A stretch of DNA of 64,000 nt from Planctomycetaceae bacterium (lineage in GTDB: Bacteria; Planctomycetota; Planctomycetia; Planctomycetales; Planctomycetaceae). The notes under the pieces are model-generated. The model made no database searches, was not told the origin of the DNA, and worked only from the letters and a program-made list of their open reading frames with translations. The position numbers and the translations under genes were made by a program. The stretch is from contig OMIV01000287.1 in assembly GCA_900299185.1 (NCBI GenBank), positions 18,974-82,973 of the forward strand, in the 5' to 3' direction. Shown here piece by piece: positions 9,184-18,221 of this stretch (positions are counted from its first letter, which is position 1; every line of letters begins with the position of its first letter).

Positions 9184-9852
9184 TTAAGCCGTGTGCCAGA
9201 CAAAGAAATTTGGAGGCAGCAGGCCATCAACGCGGCTCTGAACTATCCCCCAACTCGCCGCAAGTGCTTCCTCAATGGCTTCAGGAAGTTGGTCGAGTCC
9301 TACTCGTAGCATGACTTGGTTCAGGCGAATTCGCAAACGGCGCGGATCGGTGTAATCACGCAAGAATTGCTCGCGAGCAAAGCCTTCCAGCAGCCGTTCC
9401 AAACGATCGCTGGCCTTCGTCGCCATAACGTTGACATCAGCCGCCACACGAGCCCGATCGACCTCAGCCAGTAATTCGTAATACCGGTCGAGTCTCCCTG
9501 GATGAGCTTCGTGCAACGCACCGTCGAGTTGCAGCTCAGTCACAATGTGACCAAGAAATGCACACCGAGCGCCGTCGTCATTCGCGAGCACTTTGCGAAA
9601 CAGTCGAGTCAGTTCGCCACTGGTTTCGAGGAACGCTCGCGTGGAGTGAAACCAACGGTCATCAGCCAAATGCTGTAAGACTCCAGCAGCGACTTCGGCT
9701 CGAAACTCGTCGTTGTCGGTGACGAAAGGTGACACTCGCTTCTCTCGCAAACGCATCGAGCGATCGATCACCGAGAGCATGTCCGGCAACCCCGTGGCGA
9801 TGGCGAAGACCGGACGATCAAGAAACCGAATGGCGTGCGCGAAGTAATTCAT
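9184..9852 (-). CDS. Conserved protein of unknown function, faintly like ACP phosphodiesterase
   Basis: 222 residues from the ATG at 9850-9852; an upstream TTG would add five residues. The first residues MNYFAHAIRFLDRP resemble the MNFLAHxHLA start of acyl-carrier-protein phosphodiesterase (AcpH/DUF479, HD-like fold), and FLGHIVTELQLDGAL holds a second His in a helix as in that family. The match is weak and the middle of the protein is not diagnostic. Soluble, no signal peptide, rich in charged helices. I would treat the function as unknown. Confidence 0.6.
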   Translation of the reverse strand: MNYFAHAIRFLDRPVFAIATGLPDMLSVIDRSMRLREKRVSPFVTDNDEFRAEVAAGVLQHLADDRWFHSTRAFLETSGELTRLFRKVLANDDGARCAFLGHIVTELQLDGALHEAHPGRLDRYYELLAEVDRARVAADVNVMATKASDRLERLLEGFAREQFLRDYTDPRRLRIRLNQVMLRVGLDQLPEAIEEALAASWGIVQSRVDGLLPPNFFVWHTA

Positions 9853-9906
9853 AGAGGTCGCGATCAAGATTCGAAGCCAAGCGTCGAGTTACCGCAACGA
9901 CGACAA

Positions 9907-10485
9907 TTACGACGCGGCACGGCCAGACTGACCGCCTTTCTTGAGAATCGCCAGCACGATCTCGACGGGTAGTTTCACGGCCTTGGCGACTTCTTCCGGA
10001 CTGAACCCAGACTGATGCAACAACCGTACGAACTGCTGTTTGTCGACCTTTGCAGTTTGCTCCGAAGCAGCAGTCGAGAGTTTCAAAGTCGAGTCATTCG
10101 GTTGGTTGTCAGTCAGATTCGCTTCGACATCGTCCTCGTCTCGCACAACACCTGGAATGCGAATGGAACGAGCCTCATGCAGTAGCTCGGTCAATCGACT
10201 GAATTCTCGGTCGGCCTCAACCAGCATGGAGTCGAGCAAGGCGAGTTTCGTATGCAACGAGGCATTCGCCAGCGCGATGTCGGCACCAACATCGTCGGCC
10301 AAAGTCACTCGCTGCTCGGGTCGTTCATCAATTTCGAGTTCAACCTTGGAAGACTCGTCTTTGAACAGCTCTCGCGGTTGATGCTGCGGTTTCATTCTCA
10401 TGAATTTGAGAACGCAGAACGCGATCAACACCGTAATTGCTATCGCCTGAACCTGAGCCAGTTCTATTGCCAACATGACACTCAT
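9907..10485 (-). CDS. Small single-pass membrane protein with coiled-coil and HTH-like C-terminus
   Basis: 192 residues. An N-terminal transmembrane helix (about 5-27, MLAIELAQVQAIAITVLIAF) is followed by a charged cytosolic region with predicted coiled coil (around DSMLVEADREFSRLTELLHE) and a C-terminal segment, LLHQSGFSPEEVAKAVKLPV, that looks like a short helix-turn-helix as in DUF2802-type proteins. I recognise no named family. It is followed, 54 bases downstream on the same strand, by the gene ending at 9184, so the two may be co-transcribed. Confidence 0.65.
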   Translation of the reverse strand: MSVMLAIELAQVQAIAITVLIAFCVLKFMRMKPQHQPRELFKDESSKVELEIDERPEQRVTLADDVGADIALANASLHTKLALLDSMLVEADREFSRLTELLHEARSIRIPGVVRDEDDVEANLTDNQPNDSTLKLSTAASEQTAKVDKQQFVRLLHQSGFSPEEVAKAVKLPVEIVLAILKKGGQSGRAAS

Positions 10486-10650
10486 CCTTGAGCGTTTGAA
10501 TTTGATGAATCTCGCTGCCCGTCCAGAGCAGCATTCGAATCAGCGGTTTGAGCCGATCCTTTGAGGCTTCACTTTTCCTGACAATGCCACAGACAAAATC
10601 AAACCGCCAGTCCGCACGATTCAACGACTCGTGCGGACTCAAGCCTCTGC

Positions 10651-12027
10651 TTAATGGTGATCGTGCCGATGGTCATGGTCGTGACTGTGATCATGGCTGT
10701 GGTCGTGCGAGTGATCGTGGCTATGGTCATGAGAATGGTCATGGCTGTGATCATGGGAATGATCGTGATCATGACTGTGACCGTGATGGTCATGATCGTG
10801 ATCGCAATCGTCGTCGCAGTTTTCGTGATCATGGTCATGATCGTGTTCGTGCTCAATCTCGTTTTCGAACCATGCTTCAACCGCTCGATAAACATCTCGA
10901 AGAGGGATGCCGTGCTCGCGAGCGATCTTGGCACAGGATTCATACTCGGGCTTGAACGTCACCGATTCATCGGGCAACCAGCCGAGCTTGCCTTGCACCG
11001 TACCCCATTCATCGGACTCGATATCGAACTGTTGCCGAGGTCGAATCGAACGCTCGATAAGCTGCCGCCGAATACCAAACGTGCCCGTTTCCTGGAAGAT
11101 GATTGTCTCAAACTCGACACTCCGAGACGGCTCGCAAATCACGCTCAGCGTTACGGCCGGTCGCCCCTTCTTCATTTGAATTGAGCTCGTGTAAACATCG
11201 AGAGCCCCGTTCTTCTGCAGCCGATCCACGGCATAACCAATGATCTCGCCGGAGACGTCATCGAGATTCGTTTCGAGCAAGCAGACCGTATCTTGATTGG
11301 TCTCAACACTGGCTTCGCCGATCAAGATCCGCAACACGTTGGCTCGCTGCGGAAAGTCTCTAGTTCCCGCGCCATAACCAATCGATTCGATGGTCATCTT
11401 GGGAAGTGGAATAAAGTCATCGACAACGGCCTTCAGGATCGCGGCTCCAGTCGGAGTCGTCAGTTCGGCTTCAATCGGAACATCGACAAGCGGCACGCCC
11501 TTCAACAACTCGAGCGTCCCAGGTGTCGGCACAGGGCAAACGCCATGAGCGATCTTCACTGACCCGCGGCCTGTTGGAACGCGGCTGGCATAGATCTTGT
11601 CCACGTCCAGCGTATCCAGCGCGATCGCAACACCGACGATATCCACGATCGAGTCGATGGCACCGACCTCATGGAAGTGAATCTCTTCGACCGTTGAACC
11701 ATGCACCTTGGCTTCAGCCTCGGCCACATGCAGGAAGATCGTTCGAGCGAGCTCCTTCTGCTCGTCCGTCATCGCCTTCGCCTTGTCGATGAGATCGTAG
11801 ATGTCGCTTAAGTGGCGATGAGCATGCTGCTCGGGATGCTCGACTTTGACATAGGTCGCTCGGAAGCCGCACCGCATCACAGACTCGGTCGTGAACTTCA
11901 CGCCCTTGAGCCCCAGAGATTTGATGCCCGCTCGAATGGCATCTGCGTCAGCTCCTGCATCAATTAGAGCTGCCAAAGTCATGTCTCCGGCGATGCCGGT
12001 TGAGCAATCGAAGTAAGCAATACGCAC
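10651..12027 (-). CDS. larC: Nickel pincer cofactor biosynthesis protein LarC with long His/Asp tail
   Basis: 458 residues from a GTG start (12025-12027) preceded by AGGA; the GTG gives the standard LarC N-terminus VRIAYFDCSTGIAGDMTLAAL. LarC is the CTP-dependent cyclometallase that inserts nickel into the pincer cofactor of lactate racemase-type enzymes. Family landmarks include HRHLSDIYDLID, EIHFHEVGAIDSIVDIVG and ETNLDDVSGEIIGYAVDRLQ. The last 65 or so residues are almost only His and Asp with some Ser, a plausible nickel store like the tails of HypB and UreE but unusually long. No larB, larE or larA lies in the window. The upstream extension to 12090 lacks family similarity. Confidence 0.9.
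   Translation of the reverse strand: MRIAYFDCSTGIAGDMTLAALIDAGADADAIRAGIKSLGLKGVKFTTESVMRCGFRATYVKVEHPEQHAHRHLSDIYDLIDKAKAMTDEQKELARTIFLHVAEAEAKVHGSTVEEIHFHEVGAIDSIVDIVGVAIALDTLDVDKIYASRVPTGRGSVKIAHGVCPVPTPGTLELLKGVPLVDVPIEAELTTPTGAAILKAVVDDFIPLPKMTIESIGYGAGTRDFPQRANVLRILIGEASVETNQDTVCLLETNLDDVSGEIIGYAVDRLQKNGALDVYTSSIQMKKGRPAVTLSVICEPSRSVEFETIIFQETGTFGIRRQLIERSIRPRQQFDIESDEWGTVQGKLGWLPDESVTFKPEYESCAKIAREHGIPLRDVYRAVEAWFENEIEHEHDHDHDHENCDDDCDHDHDHHGHSHDHDHSHDHSHDHSHDHSHDHSHDHSHDHSHDHDHRHDHH
10654..10854. repeat. Degenerate tandem repeat coding the His/Asp/Ser tail of LarC
   Basis: About 200 bases of short repeats based on 6- and 12-base units (His-Asp and His-Ser-His-Asp codons, catgatcacagc-like on the coding strand). 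Repeats of this kind change copy number easily, so the tail length probably varies among relatives. Confidence 0.85.
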
Positions 12028-12290
12028 TTTGAATTCCTGCAAAAAGCGACGAGTCTGCAGCCTGCAGACTCTCTCCAAAACCAGATCCACTCACTGAGCC
12101 AATCGCGGCCAGTAACGACGTGGTCCGCAGAATAATCACTCCATCGAAACGATGAGACTCTGCGGCAAGAGATTTGCCGAGAGTCCAAACATGGCAGCGC
12201 CGGCGATCGCATCTCATCGAGATTGAGCGGTCCCCTGACGAGAGACGCCATGACGATTCGATTCAGGAAGTCATTCGCCAGGGACAGAGC

Positions 12291-12704
12291 TTAGATGTCG
12301 ACGATGACTTCAGCCGACCATTGTCCTGGCGATTCCTCACACACTTTGAGTCCGTGATAGGTGATCGCTTTCACTTCGTGACCGGGTTGATGCCGGTCTC
12401 GATCGAGCGTCTCGCCACCGACGGTCGCGACCAAAGTGTCGCCTTCGATCTGCACGTTGAAGGTTGCTCCCAACCAGCCATTCGATTCGAACGCAAAGAG
12501 CAGTTCGTTCAACCAATCAAAGAACAAGTAGTCGCGTTCGCTCGACGAGATCTCGAACCGTCGTTGCTCGACAGGTCGAATCAATTCGGGGCGATCGACC
12601 AGCATGTTCATGAGCCCGCGAGCGGCTTCAACAAAGAGCGATTCCAGAGATTCCGCACCGGCTTTGAGTCCCAAATCGGCGGTGTGTTCGAACGTTGAAA
12701 ACAT
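12291..12704 (-). CDS. Archease
   Basis: 137 residues. The archease family activates the RNA ligase RtcB by helping its guanylylation and prevents aggregation of tRNA-modifying enzymes. The N-terminal motif FEHTADLGLKA, the middle segment DYLFFDWLNELLFAFE and the C-terminal EVKAITYHGLKV are all family hallmarks, and the metal-binding acidic residues (Asp in TADLG, Asp at the C-terminal end) are present. No rtcB is in the window. The stop codon of cdsA's upstream neighbour is not shared: cdsA ends 30 bases upstream, so this gene is likely the last of the uppS-cdsA transcript. Confidence 0.9.
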   Translation of the reverse strand: MFSTFEHTADLGLKAGAESLESLFVEAARGLMNMLVDRPELIRPVEQRRFEISSSERDYLFFDWLNELLFAFESNGWLGATFNVQIEGDTLVATVGGETLDRDRHQPGHEVKAITYHGLKVCEESPGQWSAEVIVDI

Positions 12705-12734
12705 CTGGTTCCAGTAGTCACGAGAGGACGAGGA

Positions 12735-13628
12735 TCAGCGTTTCGTCGAAACCCATTCGGCAAGCGGCAACGCGTGCCACAACACCAACGCCACTGGGCC
12801 GGAATACAAAACGCTATCCAGTAGATCGAGTAGACCACCGAAACCGGGGACCAGGTTCGAAGAGTCCTTGGCACCCACATCGCGTTTAATCAGCGACTCG
12901 GCCAAATCGCCGATCAAACCAATGACGCCCAAGACTGCTCCATAACACAACGCCCACTCGGCGTTGCAGGGAGTCCAAGCATTCGAAAACAAACTCGGTC
13001 CAAAGTGCAGCCACAGCCAAGAACCCAAACTCGCACCGAGCACCGCTCCGAGTGCTCCCATCCAGGTCTTGCCGGGGCTCAGCAACGGAACCAATTTCTT
13101 CTTCCCGAACAGTCGCCCCAAGGTGTAGCCACCGATGTCGCCACACTTCGCCGCAATCACCACCGAAGCCAAGGCCAAGTAACCAGCATTGCCGTTTCCG
13201 AGCCAACGCAACTGAGCAGTGACCGCCAACAACACCCCGATGTAGGTCACGCAAAAGATCTCACAGGCCATACGTTCGATGTTCTTTCCGGGCTCGCGAT
13301 AGAGCACGCAGCCTTTCAGAAAGATCAGCAACACCACCATCGAAAATGTGAGCATTACAGTTTCAAGGCTCGTGAAGCTGCGGAAGGCCCATTGCCCCCA
13401 CCACGCGGACATCACGATGGCTGTCGAGCCCAGGACTGTCAGCGGGTACGACACCGGCAACGATCGCTTCTTCAGCAGTTCCACCAACTCCCAGTTGCCT
13501 CGCACTGCTAACAGGCAACACAGCCCCAGAAGAAAGGGAGCAGTTGCTCCCGCTTGATGATCGAACGAGAAGATCGCGATGAGCACTGGTATCAGCACGG
13601 CTGATGCAGCAAGTCGCCAGCGAAGCAT
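12735..13628 (-). CDS. cdsA: Phosphatidate cytidylyltransferase
   Basis: 297 residues with about eight hydrophobic segments. CdsA makes CDP-diacylglycerol, the precursor of anionic phospholipids, in the inner membrane. The C-terminal family signature is present as SLIKRDVGAKDSSNLVPGFG followed by GLLDLLDS. Compared with the common form KR..KD....PGHGG..DR.D, the His is Phe and the Arg is Leu, while the acidic residues that bind Mg2+ remain. The middle holds GDIGGYTLGRLFGKKKLVPLLSPGKTWMGA, also typical. Gene order uppS-cdsA is the widespread bacterial arrangement. Confidence 0.92.
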   Translation of the reverse strand: MLRWRLAASAVLIPVLIAIFSFDHQAGATAPFLLGLCCLLAVRGNWELVELLKKRSLPVSYPLTVLGSTAIVMSAWWGQWAFRSFTSLETVMLTFSMVVLLIFLKGCVLYREPGKNIERMACEIFCVTYIGVLLAVTAQLRWLGNGNAGYLALASVVIAAKCGDIGGYTLGRLFGKKKLVPLLSPGKTWMGALGAVLGASLGSWLWLHFGPSLFSNAWTPCNAEWALCYGAVLGVIGLIGDLAESLIKRDVGAKDSSNLVPGFGGLLDLLDSVLYSGPVALVLWHALPLAEWVSTKR

Positions 13629-13829
13629 CGTAAAGCAGCCTTTCAGTCCGAGAGCGTCATCGAGAAGCTGAGTTCGGCAACGGGGTGTAATCGAAATTCA
13701 CTAAGGCAAGTTGTTCGTTCTGCGGCTTCTTCCAAGAACACAGACTCGAAACCAAGCAGCTCGATCAGCAGAAGATCGAAAGTCTTTCAACGGCCCACAA
13801 ACCACGAAGCCGAGAAGACTCAGCAGAGA

Positions 13830-14561
13830 CTACGACACCTTCAAGCCACCAAAGCGACGATCGCGAGAAGCGAAGGCTCGTAGCGCTTGCATCAGATCGG
13901 GCTTTCGAAACTCGGGCCAGCATTTTTCAGTGACCCAAAGCTCGGCGTAGCTGATCTGCCACAGCAGGTAATTGCTAAGCCGCATCTCGCCAGCGGTGCG
14001 AATCAGCAAATCAGGATCAGGCATGTCGGCCGTATAAAGATGCTGAGCGAAGACTTCTTCGTTGATTTCGCTGGGCTGCAATTCTCCGGCAGCAACCTTC
14101 TCGGCGATGGCCTTAGCAGCATCCGCGATCTCACTGCGTGCGCCGTAATTCAAAGCGAGGCACAATCGCATGCCGGTGTTGTTGCGGCTGAGCTCCAAGG
14201 TCCGATTCAGCTCTTTGATAACGCCCGGAGTCAGCCCCTCTCGTCGACCAATCGCTGCGAACCGCAGCCCCTGCCGCATGATCGTCGATCGATCTTCGAT
14301 GAGGTATTGCTCCAGCAAACTCATCAAGCGACTGAGTTCCGCTTCGGGCCGTTTCCAGTTCTCGCTGCTGAGGCAGTAGAGAGTGAGCTGCTCGATACCA
14401 AGATCAGCGCAAGTCTCCACGATCTCGCGGACGCTCTTCACTCCGCGACGATGACCTTCAATGCGCGGCAATCCCCGACGCTGAGCCCAGCGACCATTGC
14501 CATCCATGATGATGGCAATGTGACGAGGAAGAAGATGAGGGGTCGGGTCGATTTGAGTCAT
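13830..14561 (-). CDS. uppS: Isoprenyl (undecaprenyl) diphosphate synthase
   Basis: 243 residues from the ATG at 14559-14561. Cis-prenyltransferase that elongates farnesyl diphosphate with isopentenyl diphosphate to the C55 carrier lipid of wall and glycan synthesis. Motifs: HIAIIMDGNGRWAQ with the catalytic Asp, GLPRIEGHRRG, YCLSSENWKRP, LCLALNYGARSEI and PDLLIRTAGEMRLSNYLLWQ with the C-terminal ELWVTEKCWPEF. A longer frame up to 14672 lacks similarity. It is followed by cdsA at a gap of about 200 bases. Confidence 0.95.
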   Translation of the reverse strand: MTQIDPTPHLLPRHIAIIMDGNGRWAQRRGLPRIEGHRRGVKSVREIVETCADLGIEQLTLYCLSSENWKRPEAELSRLMSLLEQYLIEDRSTIMRQGLRFAAIGRREGLTPGVIKELNRTLELSRNNTGMRLCLALNYGARSEIADAAKAIAEKVAAGELQPSEINEEVFAQHLYTADMPDPDLLIRTAGEMRLSNYLLWQISYAELWVTEKCWPEFRKPDLMQALRAFASRDRRFGGLKVS

Positions 14562-14689
14562 AGCCTGCGACTCATTGCGGCGATGGCACCGAGGACGAAC
14601 GGGACTCGCAGGATCAGTTCGTTTTCCAACCAAACTGAGGCATGCCGCATGACTGAGATCATCGCAGCGCACCGACCTGCAGAGCAGAA

Positions 14690-14863
14690 TTAGAACGAAG
14701 CGTATTGAGGTTCGAGATGAATGACTTCCTCGCGATAGGGAGGAACTTCATCCGGGGATTGAATTGCTAATCGAACAAAGTCTTCAGCGATCTCCAAGAC
14801 GGTGACAATGATGTTCTGATCGATGACGATTCCTTCGTTTTCACGACGGGAAATCACGTGCAT
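14690..14863 (-). CDS. Divergent CsrA-like small RNA-binding protein
   Basis: A 57-residue product. It starts MHVISRRENEGIVIDQNIIV, continues with TVLEIAEDFVRLAIQSPDEV and has YREEVIHLEP near the end. This lines up over its whole length with CsrA: the SRR..ES.VI..NI.VTV start, the VRL.I..P strand and the REE segment with the Arg that contacts GGA motifs in RNA. It differs from typical CsrA in His2 and in the PPY before REE. GAGG stands 7 bases before the ATG. It lies upstream of uppS on the same strand. A second, canonical csrA is at 27122-27352. Confidence 0.7.
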   Translation of the reverse strand: MHVISRRENEGIVIDQNIIVTVLEIAEDFVRLAIQSPDEVPPYREEVIHLEPQYASF

Positions 14864-15021
14864 CGTTATGCCTCGCGTGATGAATGATTGAAGTAGTTGG
14901 CCCGAAAACGCAGGTCATTGTACGAGTGACCGGTTGACCGACAAGCCGCAAAAAAATCTTCTTTTTCACGGTGAAGCCAGCAATCGCTTTGATTGACAAC
15001 GTGTTCCCAGAAGGCGTGTTG

Positions 15022-15450
15022 ATGACTCTATGGATGCAACAAGAACTGCGACTCAAGCCCGTGCGTCGTGGCTTTCATCTCATCACTCAGGAGGTCCTTC
15101 AAGCCCTGCCCGGATTACGACGCATTAAGATTGGCTTACTGCATGTCTTCATCATGCATACCTCTGCGTCAGTCACGATTAACGAGAACGCAGACCCGGA
15201 CGTGCCTCGCGATTTGGAAATGGCATTCAATCACATCGCCAGCGAAGACTTGCCTTACGACCACACCTTGGAAGGCCCCGATGACATGCCAGCTCATGTG
15301 AAGTCATCAATGATCGGCAGCTCGGTGACGATCCCCATTCGCGACGGTCGCCTGTGTTTGGGAACCTGGCAAGGCATCTATGTCTGCGAGCATCGCGATC
15401 ATGGCGGCTCGCGAAGGCTGATGCTGACCGCTCAAGGCGAGGCGGAATGA
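15022..15450 (+). CDS. YjbQ/UPF0047 family protein (secondary thiamine-phosphate synthase-like)
   Basis: 142 residues. Clear UPF0047 motifs: RGFHLITQEVL, IGLLHVFIMHTSASVTINEN, DDMPAHVKSSMIG and GTWQGIYVCEHRDHGGSRR, including the conserved His residues of the active site. Family members show weak thiamine-phosphate synthase activity and the true role is unsettled. Start is set at 15022 (AGAAGG upstream), because the preceding 17 codons show no similarity and the family normally begins close to the MWMQ-like segment. Confidence 0.88.
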   Translation: MTLWMQQELRLKPVRRGFHLITQEVLQALPGLRRIKIGLLHVFIMHTSASVTINENADPDVPRDLEMAFNHIASEDLPYDHTLEGPDDMPAHVKSSMIGSSVTIPIRDGRLCLGTWQGIYVCEHRDHGGSRRLMLTAQGEAE

Positions 15451-15603
15451 GCGTTAAACAGAGCTTGGCGCGACGTTGAAATTGAAATCGCCCCGCCTAC
15501 AACTCCGCCCCGTTAATCCCCGCCCATCAGTGCGGTTCGACAGACAGCGGATCAACGTCCTTTTGGCGCGACGAGTGCGTCTCAAGTTTTGATTTTCGGT
15601 TCA

Positions 15604-15649
15604 GCGAGTCGCGGAGCGACTCGCCTACGTATGTCGGTCGCTAAGCGAC
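15604..15649. repeat. REP-like tandem hairpins
   Basis: In the gap upstream of mqnE there is a perfect 9-bp palindrome, gcgagtcgc-gga-gcgactcgc (15604-15624), followed by a second smaller hairpin gtcgc-taa-gcgac (15637-15649). The stem plus GGA loop recurs at both ends of the element inside the gene at 59401 (61154-61170 and 61223-61241), which suggests one family of dispersed extragenic palindromes in this genome. Confidence 0.6.
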
Positions 15650-15725
15650 TGAGATGGACAAGCCGAATTATTTGCCTGGAAAACGTACTCCTCGAAACTC
15701 ACTCGGAAATTAAGAGCTTCTCAAC

Positions 15726-16865
<1,140 letters not shown>

Positions 16866-16892
16866 CGGCCACTGCTTCTTGGCATCACCAAC

Positions 16893-17243
16893 TTAGTCCG
16901 ACCGATACGCCTGAAAGACGTAACCGGGTTCGTCCGAGTTCTTCAGCGGAAAATTGCTGAGCACTTTGCCCTTCGCGAGGTCTCCCACAATGTCTCGCAT
17001 GATGCCGGTGATGGCCGCTTCATCGAGTCGCTTATCGGGATAGTGACGCAGCACTGCTCCGAGCAAATAGAGGTGCTCGGGAATCTCGCGCGGCTCTTCG
17101 GGCATGGGAGTCGGAGCCGCTTTCTCCATCGGGATCAGCTTCGTCTTGTCTTCGGCGGCAGCCCCTGTTGGCAGCGTCGCAGCAGTCGCGCTCGTCACAA
17201 GTGCGAGCCCAAAGTCTCGGCGAGAAACAATCGTCTGTTCCAT
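16893..17243 (-). CDS. Small Tat-secreted protein of unknown function
   Basis: 116 residues from the ATG at 17241-17243. The N-terminus has a twin-arginine signal (VSRRDFGLALVTSATAATLP, cleavage after ..GAAA). The mature part is about 80 residues, Pro-rich and then helical (HLYLLGAVLRHYPDKRLDEA, ITGIMRDIVGDLAKGK). Small Tat proteins of this kind often accompany membrane oxidoreductases, but none is adjacent; it faces the lipoprotein gene at 17414 divergently. Function not recognised. Confidence 0.7.
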   Translation of the reverse strand: MEQTIVSRRDFGLALVTSATAATLPTGAAAEDKTKLIPMEKAAPTPMPEEPREIPEHLYLLGAVLRHYPDKRLDEAAITGIMRDIVGDLAKGKVLSNFPLKNSDEPGYVFQAYRSD

Positions 17244-17413
17244 TCTGATGGCCTTACTTCCGTGGTCTCGTGAGTCCCGTTGAAGATTCGCTACAACTCG
17301 CGTCCTTGGACGAAGCGAAGCAGCGACTCGCCCAATGCAACCGATCTGAATCCCAAGCGGGATATCAAAAACAGCGTACTGGCGGACCACGTTCTACCTT
17401 AAGGGAGTTTGAG

Positions 17414-17917
17414 ATGAAGTCGTTTTCTGGCTGGATGGTGTCGGCAGTGGCTGCCGGATTGATGTTCGCAGCAGTGGGTTGCGGCGGCGATAAGAAGAGC
17501 GAATACAAAGAGTTCTCGCCGCACGATGTAAAGACGGCTCCAGCTGATGCTCATGATCATGGTCATGGCGGTCCTCACGGAGGAGCGATCGTTGAACTCG
17601 GTGAGGAAGGCTTCCATGCCGAAGTCGCACTCGACGAAAGCAAGGAACTGATTGCCGTGTATGTGCTGGGAGGCGATGCCAAAACGGCGAAGCCCATCGA
17701 AGCCACCGAGATCGTGATGTCGTTCAAGCACGGCAACGAAGTCAAAGAGTTCAAGCTCGCCGCGACCAAGCAAGACGGCGACGAAGAAGGCAAAGCATCG
17801 CTCTTCAAGATTGAAAGTGAAGACGCGATGGAAGAACTCCACGAGCACGGCGAAGGCACTCTGACCATTACGTTGGGCGACAAGAAGTTGACCGGCGTCG
17901 TGAAGCACTCGCACTAA
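17414..17917 (+). CDS. His-rich lipoprotein
   Basis: 167 residues. Lipoprotein signal with lipobox (..MFAAVGC, Cys at 23), then a short His-rich stretch (DAHDHGHGGPHGG) and a beta-rich domain with EVALDESKELIAVYVLGGDA. The His cluster suggests metal binding in the periplasm or on the outer membrane. Planctomycete proteins of this size are common but I know no assigned function. AAGGGAG lies before the ATG; the upstream open frame to 17270 is not used. Divergent from 16893-17243, sharing a 170-base promoter region. Confidence 0.78.
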   Translation: MKSFSGWMVSAVAAGLMFAAVGCGGDKKSEYKEFSPHDVKTAPADAHDHGHGGPHGGAIVELGEEGFHAEVALDESKELIAVYVLGGDAKTAKPIEATEIVMSFKHGNEVKEFKLAATKQDGDEEGKASLFKIESEDAMEELHEHGEGTLTITLGDKKLTGVVKHSH

Positions 17918-17920
17918 CGC

Positions 17921-17941
17921 CGAAGGCTGGCTTCGCCTTCG
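17921..17941 (+). terminator. Hairpin after the His-rich lipoprotein gene
   Basis: Perfect 7-bp stem cgaaggc/gccttcg with a 7-base loop, four bases past the stop codon. No T-run follows, so it may work as a terminator with help of Rho or as a 3' stabiliser. Confidence 0.45.
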
Positions 17942-18221
17942 ATTGTCGCGGCGACACTTAACCGCCGAGCCAGACGAGCGATGTCTCGTCACTTTCGGCC
18001 GGCGGTTATCTGTCGAGCCAAACAGCGTTCGATCATCGAATCACGCCAACGTCGCGAAGCCTCGCTGCTCATTCAATTGTAAGCGACCTGACACAAGCTG
18101 CTGGTTTCGAGTTGGATCGCAACCAGTAACTTGAGCCTGCTTGCATGCTCAACTCAAGACTCCGTTCGAACGCTCGAACACTCCTAGTATTGAACGCACC
18201 GCACCGTCATCGGAGACAGCC

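Noticed and set aside
10654..10854. Possible CRISPR-like array because of many short repeats
   Set aside because: Units are 6-12 bases long with no spacers and are in frame with larC, so this is a coding tandem repeat.
10599..11184. Open frames on both strands across the LarC His tail (Met/Val/Ile-rich or Asp/Arg-rich products)
   Set aside because: They are translations of the same short tandem repeat in wrong frames; the LarC frame alone continues into a conserved protein.
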